Of a stretch of 64,000 nucleotides of DNA, positions 11,262 to 22,499 are shown piece after piece. The stretch comes from Botryosphaeria dothidea (lineage: Eukaryota > Ascomycota > Dothideomycetes > Botryosphaeriales > Botryosphaeriaceae), in contig WWBZ02000022.1 in the NCBI GenBank assembly GCA_011503125.2, positions 3,038,001 to 3,102,000 of the forward strand, in the 5' to 3' direction. A model generated the notes under the pieces. That model made no database searches and was not told where the DNA came from. It saw only the letters and a list, made by a program, of their open reading frames with translations. The position numbers and the translations under genes are program-made. The number at the start of each line of letters is the position of its first letter. Position 1 is the first letter of the stretch.

Positions 11262-12067
11262 ACCGGAATATTAGAGGAATACCGCTTCGCTTTTGTTAGA
11301 GAGGCGGAGATGTTTTTTGCTTTTCAACGAGATACCAAGACACTTTTTTCTGGCGTTTGAAGGGATCTCGAATGGGTACAATGGACAAAAAGGCGTTAAG
11401 ACAAATCGGGCTTTGGATGAGGAATAAGGGGACATGAATCCCCAGGGCAGACTCTAGAGAAGATCTATACCTCTAATAATTTTTAGACGAGCTGCAAAGA
11501 AAGCATAGCTTTATCTGAACCATTTTGTTCCATCCGCTGTGACTGCTATCAAATGCCTAAAACGGAGCGTCCTGTGTCAGTAGCGAACTCATCCGATGTT
11601 CATATTAGTTTCGAGTCATTTGCACGCCTTCTGGTGGACGGTAAGGGACTCGAGTGGTTTCGAACTTCTCTTGATTGATTGAGCAAGAGCCGCCTTAGGT
11701 GGCAGCTGCTACATCTTGGCCCAGACAGCCATTTCCTCCCACTCATCGACAGAGAATTAACCCATCTCATGCTTTACTTTTTTTCTCGCTTAATTGTCGA
11801 AGCCCGAGTAGTACACTATACACAAAAGAAGCCCGTGTCCGACCGTCCAACGCCAAGTGCGCCGTATCATTCCCATGACTTATGTTAGCAGCAGAGAGAT
11901 CTCTGATTCCTCCCATCTGAACTCGGGTGACCGAATCAAGACGAAACAGTACCCAAAGCCAACGCTGCTGATTTTTCTCCAAACAATCCCACACTCGTTC
12001 GTCAGAATATGGGGAAAAATTCTCACACATCTGCTTCAGAGCTTCTTCCAGCACACCTATCGGTTGC
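11262..12067. other. Convergent intergenic region
   Basis: About 800 bp between the 3' ends of the F-box-like gene (+) and NHP2 (-). No gene seen; moderate base composition. Confidence 0.5.
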
Positions 12068-12853
12068 TCAGCGCTTGACGCCCTTGGAAGCCTTGATGAC
12101 AGCCTTGACGACGCCCTCGTACGACTCCTTGTACTCGGCCTCGTCCTCGGGCTTCTCGTCGGCGTTCTTCTTGGAGCCGCGGTCCTTGCAGATCATGACG
12201 ACGGAGGTGGGACGCTTGGTGTTGCCGGCGGCGCCCAGCTCGGCGCGCGAGGTGACGAAGATGTAGGGGATGTTGTGCTCCTCGCACAGCACGGGGATGT
12301 GCGAGATGACGTCCATGGGGCTGATGTCGGCGGCGATGACGATGACGGCGGACGGGTCCTCGTTCAGCGACGACGCGGGCAGGTTGGTCGGCGACTTGCG
12401 CACCGCCTTGACGACTTCCTTGACGCCGCGCTTGAGCGTCTTGTGCTTGGCGGCTGCGAGGCGGGTTAGATTATTTGCTGATGTAATTGATGTGCCATTC
12501 GTTCAATGCAGCAGCGCGTGAACGCGGGACGGGAAAGGATGAGACGTACCCTTCTTCACGGTCTTGAAGACCTTCTTGGTGGTCTTGTCGTCGGCCAGCG
12601 GCACGGCGAAGGGCACCAGGCTGGGGATTGTGACGACAGCGTGGGTGGCAGCACCCTCATCGTCGCTCTCGTCGGCCGTCTTGGGGATCTTGGCCTCAGC
12701 GCCAGAGCTGGCGTCGCTCACGCTGGCGAGCAGGGCATCGGCGACGTGGTCAGGCTTCTTTTCCTTCTTGTCCTTCTTGCTCTTCTTGATGCCGTCCGAC
12801 TCAGAGCGCTTCTCCTTCTTCTCCTTCTTTTCCTTAACCTTGTCCTTGGCCAT
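12068..12853 (-). CDS. NHP2: H/ACA snoRNP subunit NHP2 (L7Ae family)
   Basis: Exons 12853-12550 and 12453-12068, with a 96-bp intron carrying a CTAAC branch site, give 229 residues. The C-terminal L7Ae/L30e/S12e/Gadd45 domain is clear: AAKHKTLKRGVKEVVKAVRK, then VIVIAADISPMDVISHIPVLCEEHNIPYIFV, then a Lys/Glu-rich tail. In the nucleolus, NHP2 binds H/ACA guide RNAs with Cbf5, Nop10 and Gar1 for rRNA pseudouridylation. The roughly 95-residue N-terminal extension is mostly Lys/Glu/Asp and makes the protein longer than yeast Nhp2 (156 residues). SNU13 and ribosomal L8 are excluded by the NHP2-like KTLKRGVKEV segment, although family-level discrimination was by eye. Confidence 0.88.
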
Positions 12854-13425
12854 TGTGACGAGCGGCGGTTCTCCTCCGTATGAGTGCAGCTAGAAGAGAG
12901 TTGGTAGGGCGAGGTTGAGGAAAGTGGTGGTGGTGGAGCTTCGAAGGCCGTCGCGTCGTGAGAAGCTCTGTGCGGGCCCTCCAAAAATTTCGAGGAACTT
13001 TTCGAAGCACTCCGGTTGTTCTTCGGGAAACCCTCGACCACCTCGCTTCCACTCACGCTGCCTACAGGCCTCTCCGTCTCGTCTTCATTCTCATTCAACG
13101 TTGGCTCAGAGCAAGGAAACTATCTTATGCATGGCATTGGCTTAGCTTGTGGCTGCACCTCAACACGGCTTTCGGTGTGCTTCTTATGCAGCGAAGTCAC
13201 GCGTCTGGACATATGTAATACCGCACAAGGCATGGTAGAACAGACATTCCTATTGTACGCCATCAAGATGCCATCGCTATTCGTATCCGCCGCCCGTCCT
13301 TTATGCAGTAATGCTCCCAAAGACATGCCGCCCGACCATAGACAACCCCTATGTACATATCTCACACACAACCTATGCAACGTCCTAATCCTTGAGTCTT
13401 GCACAGTAAAAACAGCCTGAGCAGC
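12854..13425. other. Intergenic region: NHP2 promoter and RAD5 3' end
   Basis: About 570 bp between two minus-strand genes. Short plus-strand frames here have no motif support. Confidence 0.5.
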
Positions 13426-16400
13426 TCAGCTCAACAACTCCCTGATATCTTCAATCCTCTGCACCTTCTTCTCCTCGTCGCTCATCATGCCCAAGCTACT
13501 CGCAATAAACTTCTTCCTCTCCTGAATCTTCAGCATCTTCTCCTCAATGCTGCCTCTCACGACGAACCGCTTGACGATGACTTCGCTGGGCTGGCCCATC
13601 CGATGCACACGGTCAATGGCCTGCGCCTCAACTGCAAAACTCCACCACGGATCCATCATGAAGACGCGCCGCGCTGCCGTCAGGTTCAAGCCAACGCCGC
13701 CCGCGCGAAGTGAGAGCAGCAGGACCACGCCTTTCGGCCGGTCGGTGAACTCCTGCAGAACTACCGCACGGGCTTTCTGAGACATGGTGCCGTCGAAGCG
13801 GACGAAGGGGATGCCGTCACGGGTTAGCGCTGGCTCGATCAGGTCCAAGAAGCTCGTGAACTGGGAGAAGACAACGGACTTTGTCATCGGCTCCTCTCGA
13901 TGGACCTTCTTGAGCTGGCTCATGAGGCTCTCGATCTTGGCTGATGGGGCACATTTGACGCGTCTAAGGGAAATACGCGGCGTGTGGTTCGCAGCGTTGC
14001 CAGGGGAAGAGTAAAGGGCCTCGTCGTCATCGTACACCTCATGGCGGACGACAACAAAGACATCGCGAGAGTTGATAGGCTCCCGGCAATTGAAGCATCG
14101 AGGGACCTCGCCCTTGTCCCGTTGGTGTTCGATGAAGTCGAGCAGGCATTGCTTGCAAGCAGAGTGCCAGCAGCCTGTTACTGCTTGCTCTTCCATTGGT
14201 TCTTCGGCACAGATTGGGCATTCGGAGTGCTGTTCCGCTTGAATCTGTTTGAGCACGTGGGCGCCGAACCTATTGACGTCCTGTTCCCCATTCTCGTCTT
14301 CAGCTTCGAATTGCTGGATCAAAGTATCCAGATCCATATCATCCGCTAAGCCGTTGGCCAGGTCAGCAGCTTCGGCAGCATCCTCTTCTTCCGCAACGAT
14401 AGCTTTGCTACGAGTCAGGAGAGGATGACAGCAGCTTTGTCGAAGGCGTAGGATTTGTGCAAAAATGGTTGTGTATGATTTCATCAGAGTTCCGGCTTCG
14501 ACGTTTGCTGCGAATGTCCTCTTAGCGCGAGTGTAGATCCAGTCGTAGACCTCTTTCTCAGCTTTCGAAAGCTCAATCGGTTCGACTTCGATCCTTCGTG
14601 GAGGTAGAGGCACCAAAGCCTCGCCATTAGGGGTCTTCATGTCCTTTGTACGGCGCATGACGAGGGGCTCCAGCACTGTCTGAACCACATCGAGAGCACG
14701 AATAAAGTCCCCAGACTCGAATGGGACTGTGATGAAAGTCTTCCAGAACGAGAAGTTAGACCAAGGCTCTACCTTCAAGAAGTGGATTAATGAGAAGAGG
14801 TCCTCCAGGCGGTTGACGATCGGTGTGCCGGTCAAAACCCATCGATGCTTCGCAGAGAGCTCATAACAAGCCTTGGCTGTTTTGGACTGCCTGTTCTTGA
14901 TATAATGTGCCTCGTCAAGGATAATCCGGAAATACTCCACGGAGAAGAGACCGCCGCGGGAGCCGCGGTTTCCTTCCATTCCGGCAACCTGATTGAACTC
15001 GGAAAGAACGACACCGTATGAAGTGATGATGACGTTCGGAGCATTTGCACCGTTTGTTTCGCAACACAGCTTCTGGAGATTGACAGCCTTTTCAGCACCG
15101 TAGTAGACCATTACATTGAGCGTTCCGGATTTGGATGCCTTTTCGGCCTCGCTATGCCACTGGGCGAGCAAGGACATGGGGGCCACTACTAATGTTGTTC
15201 GGGGAGCATCTTCAATGGATGACGAATTGGAAGGTAAACGCGGAAGATCGTTGACAGTTTTCGTACCGCCGGCTGATCCGGATGAAATATCGGCAGTGTG
15301 GGAATGGATCAGACTGAGCATCTCGATCGTCTTACCGAGGCCCATCTCGTCTGCTAGAATGCCACCCAAGCAGTTCTGTTCTTGCATGGGGAAGTCCAAG
15401 GAAAGTTCTCCAGAGTAAGGATTTACATAAAAGGCTGACTGACCAGTCACCTCGGGAAGAGGTTTCTCGTCGACATCTTTAGTAGGCCATGCGTATTCCT
15501 CCCAAAGCGGATGCATGGACACCTCCTTGTGGTCGGACTTTTGGTCCTTTTCTTTGCTGATCATCCAGTGGAGGGCTTGTCTCTGGTACCTCCGAAGGTC
15601 CATTGCAAAAGTCTCTGCCGGTTGTGCTTCGGGGGTATCAAAGTCGAAAGATTGGGCCTTCTTGTACAGAGAATCTAATTGGTCTTGTTCTAGCTCTTGT
15701 CCTTCTTCCGCGTCATCGGATGGAGGTGTTCCGGACTCGTTTCCTGTCGATTTCTGTGACTTCAAGGTAGAGCCTCCCTGTTGCTCATTCTTTTCTGCAA
15801 GCTCAGCAGCCTTGAGTAGGCCCTGCCGCTTGTGTTTCTCGGCTTGCGAGTTGACGCGGGTAGGGTGCAGGTTGATCTCGTCGAAAAGCTTGACCATGGC
15901 AACCTGGCGCAAACGTAAGTTGCGCTCCTCCTGGGTTTCTTTGGCCTCGAAGAATGCCGATTCACGATTTGCGTCAGAAGGCTTCACAAAACCACCAGCC
16001 TCAAAAACATTCTTCAGCAAGTATACACGTAGCTGAAGGTAGATGGTTTCGTTGGTTCGGAGCCTATCCGGGGTGTAAACACAAGAACCTTCGAAGGAGC
16101 ACACCTTCTGGTCAATCAATGATGAGATCCAGGCAGCAGACTCGTTCTCCAAGCGGCCTACTTCTTCACCCCTTGCATTGGTAAAGCGGACAACAATGTC
16201 CTGGCGCTTATTTGGTATCTTCTTACCACTGCGACCAAGTTTTGTTGTGGGCTGGGTTCTGGCGCGTTCAATTTTGACCTTCTCGCCGAACTTGATTAAG
16301 CCAAGTCCACTTCTTGTTGCCCATCCAGCAACGCCAAATGCTCCGATATACCGTTTGTCAGGCATGTTTGCTTTTGTCCGTGGTCGTTGAGATATCGTGG

Positions 16401-16900
16401 GGGAGGGGGCGTCGGGAAGCGTATCTTGGATTGTAGTAGTGGGCGATCTGTTGGACTTTGTGAATGAATCCAGAGTGCCATGGGAGCGCTGGGGTACAGG
16501 ATCCGGAGCAGACTTCCATGTTCCGTCGAAGTACAGATTGATCGCTGAACAAGACCACCAGTCAGCGTAGAATCCGGGGAGGTGATTCTTTGTGCATACC
16601 GCGCTCAATGTCATTCCCACTAGCTTCCTGTAGCCTCTTCAATATGTCCGGAGAGACTTGCTCTCCCACAAACGACGCGAACAAATCCGCGTTAAAGCCT
16701 GCGGACTCTGTATGCTGGGCGGCGCTTTGGTCCTCTGTGTCGACGGCGACAGCTGCATCTGGGAGCGCGTTGGCGGGGAACGCGTTGACTTCGTCCGGCA
16801 GTGAAGGCTCTTGAGTAAAAGTGGCGTCGGCCGCGGGCTCGTCCTCAACGAAGAAGCGGCGCTTTTTGGCCGGGCGCTCTTCGAAGTCTCCGCAGCTCAT
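13426..16900 (-). CDS. RAD5: DNA repair ATPase / E3 ubiquitin ligase RAD5
   Basis: Exons 16900-16600 and 16544-13426 (55-bp intron, GCTGAC branch site) give 1139 residues. In order: a UBA-like segment (LKRLQEASGNDIERAINLYF, about 90-109); a HIRAN domain (RYIGAFGVAGW, about 164-285); a SNF2 ATPase with Walker A DEMGLGKT (499-506) and DEAH (644-647); a C3HC4 RING inserted between the helicase lobes (CPIC ... CWHSACKQC ... CFNC, 876-920); and helicase-C ending in IDRVHRMGQ. This arrangement is diagnostic of Rad5/HLTF, which extends PCNA Lys63-linked chains with Ubc13-Mms2 for error-free bypass and remodels stalled forks. All core motifs look intact. It is divergent from the NDUFAF6-like gene. 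Confidence 0.95.
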
Positions 16901-17151
16901 ACTTCGTGGCAGATGTGTTGTTGGTGGGAGCGGCGGCGACTGGCGGCGCGGATCGCTGACAAGGCGTGTCGACGCGCTTTCACGCGCAGTCCCGGTCAAT
17001 TTAGAGCGGGCCCATGCACGGCCCCACGTCATGGCCGAACAGCCCAATCGCCTCTCCGCAAAAAGCATTACAGCTCCACCATCGCCTTAGCAATGCTGCT
17101 GTGATCGCTGCCGCCCTTTCCCGTCCTCCGCACCGCTCTTCTCTCTTTCTC
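16901..17151. promoter_or_regulatory. Compact divergent promoter, RAD5 / NDUFAF6-like
   Basis: Only 251 bp separate the two start codons, so both transcription start sites and 5' leaders share this interval. No named element recognised. Confidence 0.5.
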
Positions 17152-18377
17152 ATGAAGCCTTCGCCCACCTCCTGCCGGACAGGATGGCGCATTGCGCACC
17201 CCAGGCTCTGCAGAAGCTGTCACAGGACATATGCGACTGCCGACTCTAGCACTTCACCAGCAATCTCTGCCGCTGAAATAGAAAGAGCTCGCGCCTACTG
17301 CGCCAATCTTTTGCGGTAATTCATTTCCATCATTTTTCTCCCAAGCAATTGCGTGCTGACTGTTTGCTCTCAACCAGTCACTATGATTCCCCGTCCTTCA
17401 CGCTGCAAACCTTCATTCCGCCACACGCCCGTGACGCCTACCTCGCCATTCGCGCCTTCAACGTCGATGTTGCCCGTGTCGCCGACCAGACATCAAATAC
17501 AACAGTAGGCCGGATGCGCATGCAGTTCTGGCGCGATGCCGTAACCCGCGCCTTACAAGGCTCGCCGCCCAAGGAACCTGTCGCTGTGCTACTCGCTCAC
17601 GCTGCCGAGGCTCTGAACCATCGTACCGACGGCCATTCACGACTCGGAAAAGCATGGTTTCTGCGCATAATCTCCGAGCGTGAGAAGGCATTAGGGAACC
17701 CGCCATTCGCCAGTCTGGCTGCTCTTGAGTCCTACGCTGAGAACACATATTCGACGCTGCTATACTTGACATTGCAGGCTTTGCCCATGGCCTCCGTCAC
17801 TGCCGACCACCTTGCTTCCCATATCGGCAAGGCTACTGGTATTGCAACAGTTCTACGAGGGCTGCCATTGATTGCATTCCCGCCTGCACCGAATCATCAC
17901 TCGAACCAGGCGGCTTTTGGCGGTGCTTTGCCTGGCGGACGTCAGGGTGCCGTCCTGCTTCCACTGGACATAATGGCTGAGGCTGGTGTGAAAGAGGAAG
18001 AAGTGTTGCGTTATGGAGCGGATGCCACAGGTCTTCGGGATGCCGTCTTCGCTGTGGCAACAAGGGCGAATGACCACCTCATTACCGCTCGATCGATGCT
18101 GAGTAGTCTTCGCGCTGGTGGCGAAGTTGACCATGACTTCGAACATGCGCATGAGGAAGAGCATAGATACAGTCCCCAGCAGCTCAGTGCGGGCACTCAA
18201 GCACAGATGCAGGATGTGGAGAGGGGCTTCGGCGCGCTCATGCCCGCAGTGGCAACAGGACTGTGGCTGGAGAAGCTGCAGCAAATGGACTTTGACGTCT
18301 TCAATCCAAGATTAAGGACCACGGACTGGAAGTTGCCGTGGAAGGCGTACTGGGCCTTCAGTCAGAAGAAGATCTGA
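17152..18377 (+). CDS. NDUFAF6-like mitochondrial complex I assembly factor (squalene/phytoene synthase fold)
   Basis: Exons 17152-17315 and 17378-18377 (62-bp intron, GCTGAC branch site) give 387 residues. The N-terminus is Arg/Ser-rich with a TYAT end, typical of a mitochondrial presequence. The body has the squalene/phytoene-synthase fold: CANLLRHYDSPSFTLQTFIP, RDAYLAIRAFNVDVA, GRMRMQFWRDAV, and GKATGIATVLRGLPL (the second motif region). The Asp-rich prenyl-diphosphate motifs are degraded, as in NDUFAF6 (C8orf38), which assists NADH dehydrogenase assembly rather than isoprenoid synthesis. Start chosen at the ATG opening the presequence; an in-frame ATG at 17014 would add 46 low-quality residues. 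Confidence 0.85.
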
Positions 18378-19751
18378 GCTTTGGGGGCAGATCTCCCGAG
18401 GCACGAGGGAAACACTGTAAAGGTTAAAGTCTCGGCTGCGGAAGATCCGTCTAGTTTAAGGTCTGGACCGTCTACTGGCTTTGGTCAGTTGGCGAGCATC
18501 GCAAGCTTGGGTGGTTGCCTTACGGCATCTTGATTCGACGGCCTGTATGATCGGTGCCGATGACTTCGTGTCAGCGAGCCGAGTGTAAAGCGAGGCCGGT
18601 TAGAGTGACCAGCTCGACTCAGACGTACAGGAAGAGTCAGTACAAGCATATCGGGATCGGCGCCTGCACCACGCATATCACGGCTAACGTATTCCCGAAC
18701 TATGCGGTCCGAATTTTGTACCATCACTGGCAACTGTTGTTTTTTCTTTCCCAAACGATTCTCTGCTATGTACTATATTGTATCAAAAACTATGATGAGT
18801 TCTCCCTACTCAACGATGACACGAAACTCCCACTTTTGTTGGGCTTCCAACCATTCTGCTGATACTTTATGCGTTCGAAGAGAAAAAGGACTCAAAGACC
18901 GGGCCGGTCAAGTCTATTTCCGCTCGCCACTTGCTGCCAGTTTTCCCCTCCGCAGGTCACAGCGTCAGATCTGAGTTCAAGACATTGGATGCGGGCAATG
19001 GATATCTACTTCGGCCTAAACTCCGTGGGTAATGGATATCTCAAACCTGCAGGTTCATGACATGCGCATTACGGCGTTTGACATTGCGTCACTATGCAGT
19101 GCCCGTTCCAACGTCCTTTTTCTTTTTTTCAATTCTATTGCTGGCATCCCTGTAAGAGCATCCAGGGTTCACGATCTGGCTCCAGTCCGGCCGAAATTCA
19201 ACCCAAGAATCCTACTGTGAGTCGATATCGGATCGATAGATGCTTCCTGCTAGCCGCATATGTACACGCGTCCCATCACTGTCTGAGCCTGGATTTCATC
19301 ATTCTACCGGGGGGTTAAGCTCAACGGCATGTAAAAAAAAAAAGAGAATTAAGGTTTTGCTACGAAGATCACGAACAATGCACCAATGAACCCTCAATCA
19401 GAGCACAGGAACCCCTCCGCCCGGGATCTAGCATCAACGCTGAATAAGTCGGCGACCACGAGATACCTTAACAACCTTGCATTAAAACTAACGGAAAAAA
19501 GAAATGGCTACCGCTCACATCACCCACTGGAGAACCCCACGGGAACCCCACAGAGTTATCCTCTCATCAAAGCATAAGCGCCCCCCAACACGCGCAACTA
19601 TGTTGTCCCGAACGCGTGTATTCCATTCCGACTTTGCCACCGATCTAAGAATCCATACCTCGCTCCAGACCCCGATTTTCTCGATTGGCAATGCAGGGTC
19701 GAGAAAGAGAGTTATTCGACTGCGGCACACCTTCCCTGCTTTCACTTCCAC
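18378..19751. other. Convergent intergenic region
   Basis: About 1.4 kb between the NDUFAF6-like gene and the hydrophobin gene. All frames are under 105 codons with no motif. Nothing supportable. Confidence 0.5.
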
Positions 19752-20435
19752 TTAGACGTCACTGCAAAGCAGAGCGTCGGTGCCCTGCAAAACGAAAAAA
19801 AAAAACATGTTAGCCTGCTCGTTGACATGCCCAACCGCATCTTTGGGCGGCCCGACCCCGGTGAACCTGCCAACCCTGCTGTCCTCGTGGGCCCCGGCAT
19901 GTACAGGAGGACAAACATCCGCGAGCCAAGGAAACGTGGCCACGATTGAGGCGGAAACTGGGTACGAGTGAGGCGGAGTTGGGTGCACGAGAAATGCTAT
20001 ATTAATCCATACCCTGACCCCGCCTATAGAGTGAGTGCTAACAAGAGAAGGATCGCAACTTACCACAACAAGCGTGCAGCACTGCGCGCTCAAGCCCGAC
20101 TCGGCACACGCGGCTTCGAGGGAAGCGAGGTCGGCGACGTCACCGGCTACCTCAAGGTTAGTTTCAACTAGCTTTTTATGGTTCCCCCCGTCTCGATGGA
20201 AGTGGGAAGGTGACTCAGTTCGGTTAACAGAGGGGGGAAATGGAGGCTCACGAGAAGAGCAGGACAAGCTGGCCACGCCGTCGACACCGAGCTGACAGCA
20301 CTGTGGAGCATCGATACCTGGGCAGATGCCGGCCTGGCGCCTGAGGACTGCGCGGAATTGAGTCTTCTGCGGCGTGACAGCCGCGGCGGAGGCCAGGGTC
20401 GCAGTGAAGGTGGTAAGGACGATGATAAACTGCAT
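19752..20435 (-). CDS. Class II hydrophobin
   Basis: Exons 20435-20252, 20146-20064 and 19784-19752 (introns 105 and 279 bp) give 99 residues. A signal peptide ends near residue 20 and is followed by a short propeptide-like stretch ending RR. The eight cysteines fit the hydrophobin pattern C-x7-CC-x11-C-x15-C-x8-CC-x10-C, and CxxP after Cys4 is typical of class II. Intron 1 has ACTAAC shortly before its acceptor. Intron 2 has GCTAAC and a long T tract. Hydrophobins self-assemble at air-water and hypha-surface interfaces. An earlier acceptor (20168) keeps the frame and inserts seven residues but lies upstream of the branch site. A TATAAA box is about 130 bp upstream. Confidence 0.87.
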   Translation of the reverse strand: MQFIIVLTTFTATLASAAAVTPQKTQFRAVLRRQAGICPGIDAPQCCQLGVDGVASLSCSSREPPFPPSVNRTESPSHFHRDGGNHKKLVETNLEVAGDVADLASLEAACAESGLSAQCCTLVVVSCDPSLVSTHSIGGVRVWINIAFLVHPTPPHSYPVSASIVATFPWLADVCPPVHAGAHEDSRVGRFTGVGPPKDAVGHVNEQANMFFFFVLQGTDALLCSDV

Positions 20436-22499
20436 TCTGAAAAGATATTCGGGTGCGTCCGATTGTAGATTTCTCGTACAAGGAATACTTGAAGATTGAA
20501 AGCGTCGGAAGAAGAGATGGATGGACTGCTGATGTGGATGTTGAACCTGAGGCCCATCTCACTTTATATCCCATTTCTTTCTCCCCATATATGATGGGCG
20601 ATGGTGTCTGTTTCTAGCATTTCCTCGTCCTCCCCACGCTATGATGTCACCTGTTCTTTAGGGGCATACTGAACAGAAGATGAGGTATCTCCTATCATTT
20701 GGAATGACGATGGTTCAATGATAGGCAGATGGCCTAAGATTTGGGCGGACCACTTGAGATTGAATATGGGAGTTGGATAAGAGAGGATACGGTGATACTC
20801 GCCGGGTGAAAGATGGCATTGGCACCGTGATTATCCAACGAAATGGTATTCACGATAACAATGATCGCGTCTAGCCAGAAGAGTAAAAGGGATCTTCATG
20901 GTCGACAGGATATCCAAGCTTGAATTGTACCGATTAGGGTGTCAGTGGGTGATCGAGACACAACGATCATCTCAAATGGTAACCACTCGCACAAGAGGAT
21001 GTCGATCTGTCTGCTTGAAAAGAAAAACGATATACGAGTTAGTTTCTTAGTCGCGATGGTAGTGTGGAGGGTTGCCCGCGTTGTGTTGCCGAAGGTTAAT
21101 TATCGCTGAGATAGCCATGAGATAAGAGAAGCCGTAGCAAAGGGAAAAAGGAAGGACCGAGAGATTGACGAGACTAGAACGGGGACTATTAGCAGTCTAC
21201 CAGTACTGTCCTGAAAAGATTTTCGTGGTTCTCAATCTTCTAGAACTGATCCGTTGTTAGCTTCAGGACGGACTTTGTTAGTTTGAAGTAGCCAGGGTGA
21301 TTCAGAGCCCTTTCAACAAAGATATTGAATTTCTTATCTACCCCTTCTTTTAATGTTGAACAGGTGCGAGATGAAAAGCAAATGTAAGCCTTCCGCGTGC
21401 GTGGACTAATTCCCTCTTCACGAGATTGAGAACAAGTTCTCAATGCTAATTTACATGCAGACACACGATGTGACATCCTCATCGGGGTATTATTCATACT
21501 CGACTCGAATCACAGAGCCGTGTCGCGGTTTACGCCAGGAACCGACCCATCAAACCTTTGGCTGAAGAGATAAACCGTGGTCGAAAAGAGTCGCATGGCA
21601 TGAACGAGGTAAGCGTTGAAGTAGGAGCCGCACTAGGCTTTCGTGGGCAGGTCACTGGGAGATTTGTTTTCCAGACATCAGCTCAAAGCCAAGCCCCCAC
21701 GAGGAGACGGATTGAATTTTAGCGTCCATGTCCGGTCCCAGCTTCCTCTCGGTTGGTAGAAGGAGTCGTCGAGGCACGGACGAGATAAGATCTGTCATAT
21801 GAAATGACCCCCACACGACGTAATATCGAGAGCAAGCGGAGATAGATGGATACCTTAAGGCCATCATCTATTCGCGACAAACGGATGAATCAAAACAGAA
21901 CGGAGCGAAGCAAGGGTAGAGCCTCAGACCGAAGGAAGGGAATGCACTTTGGGTTCGACATGAAGCCGCAGGTACGGATGGGACGCTACGTAGTCCATGT
22001 AAGATATGTAGGCGTCGGCTGTTTGTGCTCTTAGTCAATATGCTAGGCTTGTGACCACCTCCGAAGACAACCTTAAAGCCGGCGCGGACATTTACCTGTT
22101 GCACGACACGCCCTAAGAACTCTGCGCAACTGTGCTACAGGTTTCCTTCTCTGCAAGGCGTTCCACGTCACTTCTGGGGAGTGATCGGAACATAGGTAGA
22201 GAGCATGACGAGGACGGCAAGGCTGATTAGGCGCGTTTTTGATCTGATCAGTACCTGGGTGACACGTTCGTCGCCTGTGGCAGGTAGGCCAATGGAAGCT
22301 GAGTACAAAAGTCGAACGGGAGCACCAGTGTGTTCTGGTAGCTAAAATTGATTACCGGATCGGGAAAAGCCTATTATAGTTGCGGCAACATCTCAGTGTC
22401 CTGTTCGACAACCGGCGCGTGTACCAGATTTGTACGGCCAGTCGGATGCACAGATGGTATGAGCTGCAAGTAAGTGCAGGCACTCGCGGTCGAAGTTGC
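20436..22499. other. Gene-free region upstream of the hydrophobin
   Basis: Contains the hydrophobin promoter and about 2 kb of moderate-GC DNA. All frames are below 95 codons. No transposon, tRNA or structured repeat was recognised. Confidence 0.45.
20563..20568 (-). promoter_or_regulatory. TATA box of the hydrophobin gene
   Basis: TATAAA on the minus strand, 128-133 bp upstream of the start codon. This is suitable for a strongly expressed, regulated secreted protein. Confidence 0.5.

Noticed and set aside
20168..20251. Hydrophobin intron 1 ending at 20168
   Set aside because: Puts 22 residues between Cys4 and Cys5, loses CxxP and places the ACTAAC branch site in the exon; kept only as a possible minor isoform.
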